NCBI RefSeq assembly: GCF_003112435.1
Contig: NZ_BDOQ01000007.1
Location: forward strand, 124,001-188,000
DNA length: 64,000 nucleotides
Direction of reading: 5' to 3'
Source: Novimethylophilus kurashikiensis
GTDB lineage: Bacteria; Pseudomonadota; Gammaproteobacteria; Burkholderiales; Methylophilaceae
The notes below the pieces were generated by a model, which was not told the DNA's origin, made no database searches, and saw nothing but the letters and a program-made list of their open reading frames with translations. The position numbers and the translations under genes are program-made. This document shows, piece after piece, positions 15,981 to 23,686 of the stretch (positions are counted from its first letter, which is position 1; each line of letters begins with the position of its first letter).

Positions 15981-16399
15981 TTCTCGTAAATCCCCCACCA
16001 GTGGTGCATCACCTTGCTGGCGTATCTGAAGCCTGCGTCACGCCGCTGAGGCGTGTTTAGCGAGCCGACGTTGTACCGCGCAATGGCTCGATACCAGTCA
16101 GGCTCACGAGCCTTGTAATAAGCCAGCACATAGGCGCCTGCAACCGCATTCGCACAAGCATCATGCTGAAGCTTAGAAGATGAGATACCCCACTTTTGGA
16201 AGTGCCCAGTCCACGTGTCTGAAATCTGGAATGGACCGAAGTAGGTCCCCGTGCTTCGGACATACGCCTTACCAACCTCACCACCCTCCTGCTTCAGAAT
16301 GGATAGCAGCGCAGCTACGGGCACTGAATAATGCTGTGCCGCACGCATGACGCAAGTGGTCGGAATTTCAGGGGGGAGTTCAGCAGATACCCAAAACAC
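15962..16399 (-). CDS. VirB1-like lytic transglycosylase (SLT fold)
   Basis: 145 residues. SILKQEGGEVG holds the catalytic Glu (E38); YFGPFQISDTW matches the SLT GxxQI motif, and ARYNVGSLNT the ARYNxG motif. Such enzymes cut peptidoglycan to let envelope machines assemble. The start is a GTG at 16399, 20 bases downstream of the predicted transcription start, and no clear Sec signal is visible. Either export uses an unusual N-terminus or the true start is different. It overlaps the TonB-like gene by 19 bases and is the first gene of that transcript. Confidence 0.8.
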   Translation of the reverse strand: MFWVSAELPPEIPTTCVMRAAQHYSVPVAALLSILKQEGGEVGKAYVRSTGTYFGPFQISDTWTGHFQKWGISSSKLQHDACANAVAGAYVLAYYKAREPDWYRAIARYNVGSLNTPQRRDAGFRYASKVMHHWWGIYEKWNHPT

Positions 16400-16425
16400 A
16401 GCTGTTATCTCATAAATTTAAGGAC

Positions 16426-16454
16426 AGTATACCGATTTATAGTTGTTTTGTCAA
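16426..16454 (-). promoter_or_regulatory. Consensus promoter of the SLT-TonB-ExbBD-TraN-like operon
   Basis: On the minus strand, TTGACA (16454-16449), 17-base spacer, TATACT (16431-16426). This is one of the strongest promoters in the window and could drive all genes down to 11432. Confidence 0.82.
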
Positions 16455-16481
16455 TTTTAAGCAGCTTGCGTTCCATAAAAC

Positions 16482-16514
16482 AAAAAGCCCATGCCATTTG
16501 GCACTGGGCTTTTT
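16482..16514. terminator. Bidirectional-looking terminator after the SSB-like gene
   Basis: Stem AAAAAGCCCA.GCC/GGC.TGGGCTTTTT, with A- and T-runs at the ends. It lies 20 bases after the leftward stop at 16534 and just before the promoter of the SLT operon. Confidence 0.85.
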
Positions 16515-16533
16515 GCGTCAAGCTGGCCGACGG

Positions 16534-16899
16534 TTATTCGTCGATGCCGAGGCCAGACGGTTGTTCTTCTTCCAGTTCGTCAGCATCAACCACCTGGAAA
16601 CGGTCAGCAACCAGTTCGTTGGTGACAAACCCTTCGGTAACGATATGCTTGAGCACGCCCTGGACGTGGCCGGTAACGTCGGCAAGGCAGCCGACCTTCA
16701 GGTGGTCCTTGCACTTCTCATACACATAAGGGGGAATGCGAACCAGCGCCACGTTCACGAACTGGACCGATTGCTCGGTACGTTGACGGGACGGGCCGTA
16801 TTGAATCCATGCTACCGCAGCCGGGCCTTTCTTGGCGGGCTTGTTATTGACGTCGATACGCTTAACTTCACCGGACAACACAAAGGTGTTAATAGTCAT
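16534..16899 (-). CDS. Putative OB-fold, single-strand-DNA-binding-like protein
   Basis: 121 residues with the strand pattern of an OB fold (TFVLSGEVKRIDV, then VQFVNVALVRIP, then CLADVTGHVQGVL). The acidic tail EEEQPSGLGIDE resembles SSB tails but does not end in the usual Pro-Phe. This suggests a plasmid SSB-like protein; the family match is by layout only. It is the last gene of the transcript starting at 18526 and has its own terminator. Confidence 0.45.
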   Translation of the reverse strand: MTINTFVLSGEVKRIDVNNKPAKKGPAAVAWIQYGPSRQRTEQSVQFVNVALVRIPPYVYEKCKDHLKVGCLADVTGHVQGVLKHIVTEGFVTNELVADRFQVVDADELEEEQPSGLGIDE

Positions 16900-16947
16900 T
16901 TTCTACACTCCATTAATTTAACAAAACCCGAATCGAACATTCAGGGA

Positions 16948-17463
16948 TTAATCACAGTTATTTCGCTTCCCGTTTTTAGTACCTGGGCTGCGCTCGGACG
17001 CCTTGTGGGCAACCTTGTGCTTGCTTCCGCGGTGATGCTTCTTAATCGCGTGGGGACCCTTATTGGGGGTCGGCACGGTTGTCACTACGACGGTCGTCTC
17101 GTGGTATAGGGCAGAACACGTAATTTCGGTATGAAATTTGTTAGCTAATTGTGTAGCGTTATCGCACTGCTTCGAAATTTCAGCGCATTCCTTGCGATGC
17201 GCTTTATCAGTTGGCTTGATACACCCTGGCGCACGGACCTCGAGAACATGCCAGTTGGGACCGGCCGTTGACTTTAGCAACTCTTCAGCGGCCGATGGAG
17301 ATACTTCTCGCACTTCTGAGTGAGCATAGGTGTCCGCCGACAAGCGCACCGCCGCGGCATCAAGCGGGTTTTGTGGTGGGACAGGTTGCGGCGTCAGGGC
17401 CGCCAGCGCGCATTGGCTGAATCCAACCAAGGCAAGGGTGCTAAGCAGGGTAGAGAATCGCAT
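16948..17463 (-). CDS. Hypothetical periplasmic protein with basic C-terminus
   Basis: 171 residues from the ATG at 17463 (AGGAG seven bases upstream). Sec signal MRFSTLLSTLALVGFSQCALA, then a domain with four Cys residues (APGCIKP, KECAEISKQC, ITCSALYH) and a very Lys/His/Arg-rich tail (KKHHRGSKHKVAHKASER). No known family. It begins 11 bases after the DsbA-like gene, which may form its disulfides. The basic tail might bind peptidoglycan, lipopolysaccharide or DNA; this is a guess from charge alone. Confidence 0.6.
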   Translation of the reverse strand: MRFSTLLSTLALVGFSQCALAALTPQPVPPQNPLDAAAVRLSADTYAHSEVREVSPSAAEELLKSTAGPNWHVLEVRAPGCIKPTDKAHRKECAEISKQCDNATQLANKFHTEITCSALYHETTVVVTTVPTPNKGPHAIKKHHRGSKHKVAHKASERSPGTKNGKRNNCD

Positions 17464-17474
17464 GGGGACTCCTG

Positions 17475-18119
17475 TTATTTGGTTGATTCGTTGAGTTTGT
17501 GCAGAACTTTTTGCACTAGCGGACCGGGTTCGGAAGCATCTGCGGGGGAAATCAGTTGCTTGATTTTTCCGTCGTGTACCCAAGCGAATACAGGAACTTC
17601 AGTCGCGCCGGACATATCAACCAGACGGCCTACCTTGACCTCAGAAACCAGGGTGATATCGGATGCCGCGCGGTCGGCGACGGCCAGCAAGTCAAACTTG
17701 GGTACCGTCTGCTTAATGCGTTGCGGGAGCTGGCGGCGCTCCAGGAAGGAGATAATCTGCGGGAGCTCTTCAAAATTCTGCCCCTCGCGCTGGATGCCAT
17801 CAAACAAGGCATCACGCACGATATTTTCGGCGCCAGGGAAGAGGTCACGAACGGCGTAGTAGAACCGGTCCGGCCATAAGGATTGGCCCTCCCATGCGGC
17901 CGGGGCCACACGTAAAGGAATCTTGGCCTCTTTGGCGGCCTGAGCAATCGTGTCGAACTGGTCATTCACGGCATGGCAGCGCGGGCAGTGGAAGTTAATG
18001 ATTTCCACCAGCACCGTATCTGTTGGGCCAGCTGCGACTCCGGGCGTAGGCATGTCCGCCATTGCAGTCAGGGGCAGCAGTGCCAGTCCAACCAAGGATG
18101 AAATCAGCTTGATTCGCAT
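17475..18119 (-). CDS. DsbA-like thiol-disulfide oxidoreductase
   Basis: 214 residues with a Sec signal (cleavage near AMA-DM, residue 21). The active site INFHCPRCH (C45, C48) is in the thioredoxin-fold position, and the cis-Pro loop is TEVPVFAW near residue 170. An inserted helical domain between them is as in DsbA. It would form disulfides in exported proteins. Two cysteine-rich TraN-like proteins and other Cys-containing exported products are encoded nearby, a likely reason for a plasmid copy. It is in the leftward transcript from the promoter at 18564. Confidence 0.85.
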   Translation of the reverse strand: MRIKLISSLVGLALLPLTAMADMPTPGVAAGPTDTVLVEIINFHCPRCHAVNDQFDTIAQAAKEAKIPLRVAPAAWEGQSLWPDRFYYAVRDLFPGAENIVRDALFDGIQREGQNFEELPQIISFLERRQLPQRIKQTVPKFDLLAVADRAASDITLVSEVKVGRLVDMSGATEVPVFAWVHDGKIKQLISPADASEPGPLVQKVLHKLNESTK

Positions 18120-18127
18120 GCGGCCTC

Positions 18128-18526
18128 CTATTGCTTAACAGGCAGCGGCTGAGCGAGTGAGCCAGGATTGCCGGGGTGGTTATGTTCGTCCGCGGGCGCG
18201 GCTTGCTCTACAGGCTTATAGATTGCGATGGATTGCATTGACGGCGCAGGCTTGATGAGGCCGGCGGCAATAGCCTTGTTGTAATCGGCCTGGTAGAAGA
18301 GGCGCCAGATAAGGAATTGGCAGCTGTAATCGAGCTTGTCACTCCAGCGAGCAGTGGTGGCTGTATGGCTCTCAGCGGACAGCGCCGTGGTGGAGGTGGC
18401 TACGTTGCCGACCCAGTTAATCGGCTCACAGGCGCGAGAAATGCGGTCTTGGGGTACCGGTGCCGCAAAAATCCAGATGATGAAAAACAAAATGGGAACA
18501 CCGAATAAAAGTTCCTTGATTTGCAT
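18128..18526 (-). CDS. Hypothetical inner-membrane-anchored protein
   Basis: 132 residues from the ATG at 18526. One membrane helix at the N-terminus (ELLFGVPILFFIIWIFAA) and a periplasmic domain with two Cys (ISRACEPINWVG, DYSCQFLIWRLFYQ). The C-terminus is Pro/His-rich. It is the first gene of the transcript with the DsbA-like protein, eight bases away. Layout resembles small transfer-apparatus membrane proteins, but no family is recognised. Confidence 0.6.
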   Translation of the reverse strand: MQIKELLFGVPILFFIIWIFAAPVPQDRISRACEPINWVGNVATSTTALSAESHTATTARWSDKLDYSCQFLIWRLFYQADYNKAIAAGLIKPAPSMQSIAIYKPVEQAAPADEHNHPGNPGSLAQPLPVKQ

Positions 18527-18563
18527 ATATTTCCAGTCAGAACTTGAGGAATGATTATTGCAT

Positions 18564-18592
18564 AGTATATCGTAGAATGATATATTTCGCAA
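18564..18592 (-). promoter_or_regulatory. Promoter of the DsbA-like / SSB-like operon
   Basis: On the minus strand, TTGCGA (18592-18587), 17-base spacer, TATACT (18569-18564), 38 bases before the ATG at 18526. Confidence 0.78.
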
Positions 18593-18717
18593 CATCACCG
18601 GCATTCAGTTGTTAACAAATATTACAAGTTAACTATGCAAGCGCGAGCTATACGGACTTAGGTCCATATCTCGCCTGAAGCTGGGCATAAATATTTATAA
18701 CGGAAGGAAATCAAATC

Positions 18718-21069
18718 ATGACAGCAACAACAACGAAGGAAGAGCTGGTTTTCCAGCTGGCTGATATCCGGTTTTCCAAAGACGGGTTTCACATTGCACG
18801 CACGACCAAGGGTGACAGTGTCGCCGGCAAGTTCAATGCGCAGGTTGGCCATTGCTATAAGGCTGCTGGCGAATGGGACCGGACCTCGGATAAGGCGTTG
18901 ACCTACGGGCCGACGTTTAAGATTGAGTCCGCTGTCTCCATCCGCATGCCGTCCCCTGAAGCGCTTGGCCGCTATCTGGTGTTTGCCCTCCGTGGCAAGG
19001 GCTCGGGTACCGCGGCTGTTGGTGAAATCGTGGTGAGCATGCTGGTGCAAGGCGTCAAGGAAGAAGGCCTCGACCTCGAGGAGCTTCTCGACCATTGCAA
19101 ACGGGATACGCTCATCGACCTGGTGGGGACGCGTAACACGCCTAAGGTGGATACCATCCTGGCGTGGTGGCCCAAAATCAAGCCGGCTGCTGACTTGATG
19201 TCGCCGTTGCTGGGTTATGGGTTGTCCGAAGCGATGGCGGAAACGCTCATCAACATCTATGGTAGTCGTGTTATCGAGGAGGTGGAGAAGCGTCCGTATG
19301 ACCTCATTCTTGAGGTTGACGGTGTTTCTTTCCTGACCGCTGACAAGATTGCCATGAAGGTTGGCCTCATTTCCAAGACTGACCCGTTGCGCCTGCGTGC
19401 AGCATTGGCTACAGGCATGCGCGATGCGACGTCGAACGGTGATGTAGGTGTGCGCCGCAAGCTGTTGGTTGACCGCACGATGCCGTTGGTCAATGAATCA
19501 GTCATCGAAAATGGCCGTCGCAAGCTGGCCCCTGGCGTTCCTCCTGCTGTTCCGGCCAACGTGCTGGAAAACATCCTCGACGACATGATTAAAGGGTCGT
19601 TCGTGGATGCTCAGGGTAAAGACTGTGAGTTCTCCAAGGAATTGGTTGAGTTCGCAGACGACAAGGGTGAAGTGGTAGTCTGGTATGCCCCGTTGGTTGA
19701 GGCAGAACGGACGATTGCTCGCCGGCTTGCGCAGTTCAACGCCAAGCCTCGTCCTGACCTGGCAGCACGTGTGGAGGAGTTCGCTACCAAGCTGGGCGCC
19801 ACCCTGGCTCCTGAGCAACATGCAGCCGTAGGCATGGTTTTGTCGAACCCGGTTTCCGTCATTACAGGCGGCCCTGGTTGCGGCAAAAGCTTTGTCCTGA
19901 AAGTCGTTCTTGCTGCGTTGGATGCTGCCGGGTACAAGGGCACGTTGATTGCGCCGACGGGTAAAGCCGCTAAGCGTATTACCGAGTCCACTGGTCGTCT
20001 TGCGCAGACTGCGCATTCAGCGATTGGATTTGGTGGTAAGCAGCGTGCAGCCTTCAATGAGGATTGCCCTTTGGCATCGCATTACCTGGTCATCGATGAG
20101 GCATCCATGATGGATACCGAATTGACGGCCGCGGTACTGTGTGCAGCAGCTAATCACTGCCGCATCATCATTGTGGGCGACGTCGACCAGCTTCCGAGCG
20201 TCGGCCCTGGCCAAGTGCTGCGAGACATCATTCTGGCGGACATCGTGCCGGTCACCCGACTGACGCGCGTGTTTCGACAGGGTGCTGGCTCCGGTATTGT
20301 GACGGCAGCAAAAGTCATCAACACTGGGCATATGCCGGAAACAACCGATGACGGGCAGTTTGTCATGGTTGAGACCGAAACGCCGGCGCAGGACTTGCTG
20401 GAGGCTATGCGTGAGCTGATTGCTTCTGGCGTGAATCCGGATGATATTCAGGTACTGGCGCCCACCCATAAGGGTGACGCTGGCTGCACCGCGCTTAATA
20501 AGGCAGTGCAGGCGTTACTGAATCCGGAAACACCTGGGTCGATGCAGAAGTTGCGTCGAGACTCCGGCGACATCCGTGTCAATGACCGCGTTATTCAGGG
20601 TAAGAATAACCGCGAGCTTGGCATCGTCAATGGGGACATCGGCTGGATTGATGACATTTCGTCCGACAAGGGGAGCGTCCTACTCTCGCTGGCCGACCGA
20701 CCGGAGCCGTTGAAAATGACGGCACAGGAGTCGACCAACCTGAAGCTCGCGTATGCCATTACGGTACACAAGAGCCAAGGAGCAGAAGCGCCTTACGTCC
20801 TGATTGCTTTAGACCGTGCAGCGAGCTTCATGCTTCGCCGCAATCTGGTTTATACCGCAGTAACACGCGGAAGCAAGAAGGTGATGTTGTTCGGTTCACT
20901 GAACACCGTCTCCGGCGCAGTGCGTCGTGGTGAGCCGCCTGAAGGTAGCCGCCGCACGTCTCTGGTGAGTAAGTTGAAGGCCAGCTTCCCCTCCATTGGA
21001 GCGAAGCCAACGGACCGTATCGCAGCAGCAATGCTGTCCGATACATTCGATGAATCGCTACCGTTTTAA
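18718..21069 (+). CDS. recD2: RecD2-like superfamily 1B DNA helicase
   Basis: 783 residues with AAGGAAA before the ATG. The N-terminal third includes helix-hairpin-helix-like repeats (LLGYGLSEAMAETLINIYG; VDGVSFLTADKIAMKVG), as in RecD2. The helicase core has Walker A TGGPGCGKSF (about residue 382), motif II VIDEASMMD, motif III GDVDQLPSVGPG and motif VI YTAVTRGSKK. The Q-rich 2B-type AYAITVHKSQG motif is also present. RecD2 proteins unwind DNA 5' to 3' without RecBC and act in repair and replication restart. It is transcribed alone, with a GCTATACG element upstream (18648-18654) and a terminator after it. Confidence 0.88.
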   Translation: MTATTTKEELVFQLADIRFSKDGFHIARTTKGDSVAGKFNAQVGHCYKAAGEWDRTSDKALTYGPTFKIESAVSIRMPSPEALGRYLVFALRGKGSGTAAVGEIVVSMLVQGVKEEGLDLEELLDHCKRDTLIDLVGTRNTPKVDTILAWWPKIKPAADLMSPLLGYGLSEAMAETLINIYGSRVIEEVEKRPYDLILEVDGVSFLTADKIAMKVGLISKTDPLRLRAALATGMRDATSNGDVGVRRKLLVDRTMPLVNESVIENGRRKLAPGVPPAVPANVLENILDDMIKGSFVDAQGKDCEFSKELVEFADDKGEVVVWYAPLVEAERTIARRLAQFNAKPRPDLAARVEEFATKLGATLAPEQHAAVGMVLSNPVSVITGGPGCGKSFVLKVVLAALDAAGYKGTLIAPTGKAAKRITESTGRLAQTAHSAIGFGGKQRAAFNEDCPLASHYLVIDEASMMDTELTAAVLCAAANHCRIIIVGDVDQLPSVGPGQVLRDIILADIVPVTRLTRVFRQGAGSGIVTAAKVINTGHMPETTDDGQFVMVETETPAQDLLEAMRELIASGVNPDDIQVLAPTHKGDAGCTALNKAVQALLNPETPGSMQKLRRDSGDIRVNDRVIQGKNNRELGIVNGDIGWIDDISSDKGSVLLSLADRPEPLKMTAQESTNLKLAYAITVHKSQGAEAPYVLIALDRAASFMLRRNLVYTAVTRGSKKVMLFGSLNTVSGAVRRGEPPEGSRRTSLVSKLKASFPSIGAKPTDRIAAAMLSDTFDESLPF

Positions 21070-21083
21070 CCCGCTGTAATACC

Positions 21084-21120
21084 AAGCACCAGGAATTCCT
21101 CCCTGGTGCTTGTTCTTTTG
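21084..21120 (+). terminator. Intrinsic terminator after the RecD2-like gene
   Basis: Ten-bp stem AAGCACCAGG/CCTGGTGCTT, followed by GTTCTTTTG. Confidence 0.85.
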
Positions 21121-21167
21121 TTGGCGCACGACTCGCAATTTGCCTGGTGTTGCGCTAGGCTCACAGC

Positions 21168-21827
21168 ATGTGCTCCCACTACGACCCGGTGCTTGACCAT
21201 ACAGTACTCCGCGAATACTTCGGCGTTGAGGAGTCGCTTGCGCCTGGCATGAAGCCTAGTCTTTGGCCTGGGTATGTCGGCCCATTCATCCGCCGCCATG
21301 AACATGCGGATGTCGGGGATGAGGCGGTGCCACCTCGCGAGTTGATGCAAGGGAGCTTTGGGCTCATCCCGCATTGGAGCAAGGACGCGACCATTGCGCG
21401 GAGAACCTATAACGCCAGGTCGGAGACGGTTGCCGAGAAACCAAGCTTTCGCGATGCCTGGCGTCTTGGCCGGCACTGCATCATTCCTGCAACCGGCTTC
21501 TTTGAGCCTGACTGGCGCAGTGGCAAAGCGGTGCCCACCAGGATTACGCGCAAGGATGGTGCGCCTATCGGGATAGCTGGTTTGTGGGCGATGTGGAAGC
21601 AACCGGATGGCGCGACATTGCATAGCTTTACCATGCTTACCGTCAACGCAGATGACCACCCGTTCATGCGCAACTTCCATAAGCCCGGCGATGAAAAACG
21701 CATGATTGTTATCTTGCCTGAAAACCAGTACGACGCCTGGCTGACCGCCCCGGCAGATGAAAGCAGGGCATTCCTTCAGCAGTACCCATCAGACCTGCTT
21801 GAAGCCGTCGCGTCCCCGGCCAGATAA
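21168..21827 (+). CDS. yedK: SRAP-family abasic-site-processing protein (YedK/HMCES)
   Basis: 219 residues, beginning MCSHY so that Cys2 becomes the N-terminal nucleophile after Met removal. Other SRAP signatures are NARSETVAEKPSF, the GFFEPDW strand with the catalytic Glu, and TVNADDHPFMRNFHK with the conserved His. SRAP proteins make a thiazolidine crosslink to abasic sites in single-stranded DNA and so protect them at forks. For a plasmid that moves as single strands this is a sensible function. It converges on umuC with a one-base gap. I see no LexA box of its own. Confidence 0.93.
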   Translation: MCSHYDPVLDHTVLREYFGVEESLAPGMKPSLWPGYVGPFIRRHEHADVGDEAVPPRELMQGSFGLIPHWSKDATIARRTYNARSETVAEKPSFRDAWRLGRHCIIPATGFFEPDWRSGKAVPTRITRKDGAPIGIAGLWAMWKQPDGATLHSFTMLTVNADDHPFMRNFHKPGDEKRMIVILPENQYDAWLTAPADESRAFLQQYPSDLLEAVASPAR

Positions 21828-21828
21828 C

Positions 21829-23118
21829 TCACCGGGCCTTAGGCAACTCATCCCATTGCGTCGTGTACGCCGGGGACTTGTTGGATTGCCGCATGGTCCA
21901 CGCGCCAGGAGCGCCACAGGCAGCTCCAGTCGCAATTGAGCCTTTCCCGAACTTTGAATTCACGCTATCCAGCACTCGCATGAGTTCCTGGGATTTTGAG
22001 CCATCGACCATTTCAAACAAATCGACAGGCACCTTATCCCGGGCGATGAGCGCGTCCAGCATGACGCCTGCCTTGGAGAATGCATACCCTGGTTGGTAGA
22101 TGTGCTTGAGGCCAGCAAGAGAGGCGCCCGTTATGCGCAGGGTGTCATCACAGGCGGCATGAAAGGGGAGCGTCACGCTCTTCCCATATTGCGGCTCTTG
22201 CGTTCGAAAGGGGCTGGTATGGATAAACACCCGGACAGCGCCTGCTGCCAGAGACTGCCCGCGCAACTTCTCGGCGGCACGTGCAGCAAAGGTGCCCACC
22301 GCCTGTTCGAGGTCGGGGAGGTCATAGACCGGGGCGCCAAAGCTTCTTGATACTACGATTTGTTGCCGGGGAGGCACCACTTCCTCCAGCGCAAGACAAG
22401 AAATGCCGCGCAATTCGAGGACCGTGCGCTCGAGCACGACGCTAAAGCGGCTCCGGATTTGCTTTGGGTTAGCATCTCGAAGCTGCCTTACGGTGGTGAT
22501 GCGCATGTCATGAAGTGCCGAAGCCAATCGCCTGCCGACGCCCCATACCTCCGCAACATCCAGTCCACCCACCAGCGCGTCCTGGTCTGAGGCTGAAAGT
22601 GCCGTTAAATCGCAAACGCCATTCCAGTCAGGTTGCTTCTTTGCCACATGGTTGGCGAGCTTGGAAAGGGTTTTAGTGGGGGCGAAGCCTACGCAAACCG
22701 GTAACCCGGTGGCAGTTAAGATGCGACTCCGTATGGCTAGGCCGATGGAGGTCAGCTCACGATGCCCTTCCATGCCGAGGAAGCACTCATCGATGCTATA
22801 AACTTCTTGCCTCGCGCTGAACTCGCTCAGGAGGGACATCACGCGATTGGACATATCAGCGTACAAGGCGAAGTTAGAAGATAACGCTACTCCTCCGGCC
22901 TTTCGAAACTCCTTCTCAATTTTGAAGTAAGGGTCTCCCATCTTGATACCGAGCGCCTTCGCCTCGGCAGACCGGGCAATAGCGCAGCCATCGTTATTGC
23001 TCAAGACAATGACCGGCCGGCCTCGCAGCTTTGGGTTGAAGACGGTTTCGCAGGAGGCGTAGAAATTATTGGCGTCCACCAGCGCAAAAACTGGGGGCAG
23101 GGCAGAGGATTCAGACAT
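21829..23118 (-). CDS. umuC: UmuC-type Y-family translesion DNA polymerase
   Basis: 429 residues, full length for UmuC/MucB/RumB. ALVDANNFYASCE (about 12-24) and SIDECFLGM carry the catalytic acids; VGFAPTKTLSKLANHVAKK and the little-finger region are intact. Its partner umuD, normally just upstream, is absent: the upstream neighbour is an unrelated secreted protein. A LexA operator lies 13 bases before the start (23131-23150), so the gene should be induced by DNA damage. It would need UmuD' supplied by the host or another part of the plasmid. Confidence 0.93.
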   Translation of the reverse strand: MSESSALPPVFALVDANNFYASCETVFNPKLRGRPVIVLSNNDGCAIARSAEAKALGIKMGDPYFKIEKEFRKAGGVALSSNFALYADMSNRVMSLLSEFSARQEVYSIDECFLGMEGHRELTSIGLAIRSRILTATGLPVCVGFAPTKTLSKLANHVAKKQPDWNGVCDLTALSASDQDALVGGLDVAEVWGVGRRLASALHDMRITTVRQLRDANPKQIRSRFSVVLERTVLELRGISCLALEEVVPPRQQIVVSRSFGAPVYDLPDLEQAVGTFAARAAEKLRGQSLAAGAVRVFIHTSPFRTQEPQYGKSVTLPFHAACDDTLRITGASLAGLKHIYQPGYAFSKAGVMLDALIARDKVPVDLFEMVDGSKSQELMRVLDSVNSKFGKGSIATGAACGAPGAWTMRQSNKSPAYTTQWDELPKAR

Positions 23119-23130
23119 AACTCTAACTTG

Positions 23131-23150
23131 GACTGTACGAGCGTACAGTA
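23131..23150 (-). promoter_or_regulatory. LexA (SOS) box overlapping the umuC promoter
   Basis: Perfect palindrome ACTGTACG-AG-CGTACAGT (CTGT-N8-ACAG at 23133-23148), matching the beta/gamma-proteobacterial LexA consensus. It overlaps a leftward CATACT -10-like element, so LexA would block transcription of umuC. Confidence 0.9.
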
Positions 23151-23170
23151 TGCCTGAAATCGATTGGATG

Positions 23171-23197
23171 AAAAAGAAACGGCTGCCGAAGCAGCCG
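23171..23197 (-). terminator. Intrinsic terminator with UUCG loop
   Basis: Minus-strand CGGCTGC-TTCG-GCAGCCG followed by TTTCTTTTTC. It ends the 143-residue gene and protects the LexA-controlled umuC from read-through. Confidence 0.9.
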
Positions 23198-23207
23198 CAG
23201 TTGCGGG

Positions 23208-23639
23208 TTAACGTCGCATTGGCATGCCGTTAGGTCCCATGGGGCCACCCTGGGTATTAAAACCCTGGCCAACCATCGGTTGTTGCGGTGGAACAATTCC
23301 AACAGGACCGCCGAGCCGCTCGCGCTGTTCACGCTGCATTTCCAGCAGTTGATAGATTTGCTCGTTACCTTGTCGCTCTTGCTCGCGACATTGTTTCAAT
23401 TGTGCCGGCGTGTAGGCTGCCGAGATGCAGGCAGAGGTTTTTTGCAAGACCGTAATCTTGGCCTGATTCACTTGCAACAGAATCGGCTTCACCAGCGCAA
23501 GTCGTTGGTCTTGCGCCAATGGGGCTTCTTGACTAGGTGGCGCCATGCCGAATTGTCCCGCATTTGGGAAAGGTTCTTGGGCGCTGGCAACCCCTGCCAA
23601 CAACAGCAGTAGGGTGCCAGCCATCAGGTTAAGCTTCAA
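23208..23639 (-). CDS. Hypothetical secreted Gln/Pro-rich protein
   Basis: 143 residues with a Sec signal (cleavage after ASA, residue 20). A central helical, charged stretch follows (LLQVNQAKITVLQKTSACIS; QCREQERQGNEQIYQLLEMQ) with two Cys, then a Gly/Pro/Met-rich tail ending GPNGMPMRR. The ribosome site is AGGAGG. A leftward GCCTATACA element (23675-23680) sits in the short gap after the dinG-like gene, and a strong terminator follows. Family unknown. Confidence 0.62.
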   Translation of the reverse strand: MKLNLMAGTLLLLLAGVASAQEPFPNAGQFGMAPPSQEAPLAQDQRLALVKPILLQVNQAKITVLQKTSACISAAYTPAQLKQCREQERQGNEQIYQLLEMQREQRERLGGPVGIVPPQQPMVGQGFNTQGGPMGPNGMPMRR

Positions 23640-23686
23640 ATTGAGCCTCCTATGAAATGCCGAAAGTGGCGTTTTGTATAGGCGGG

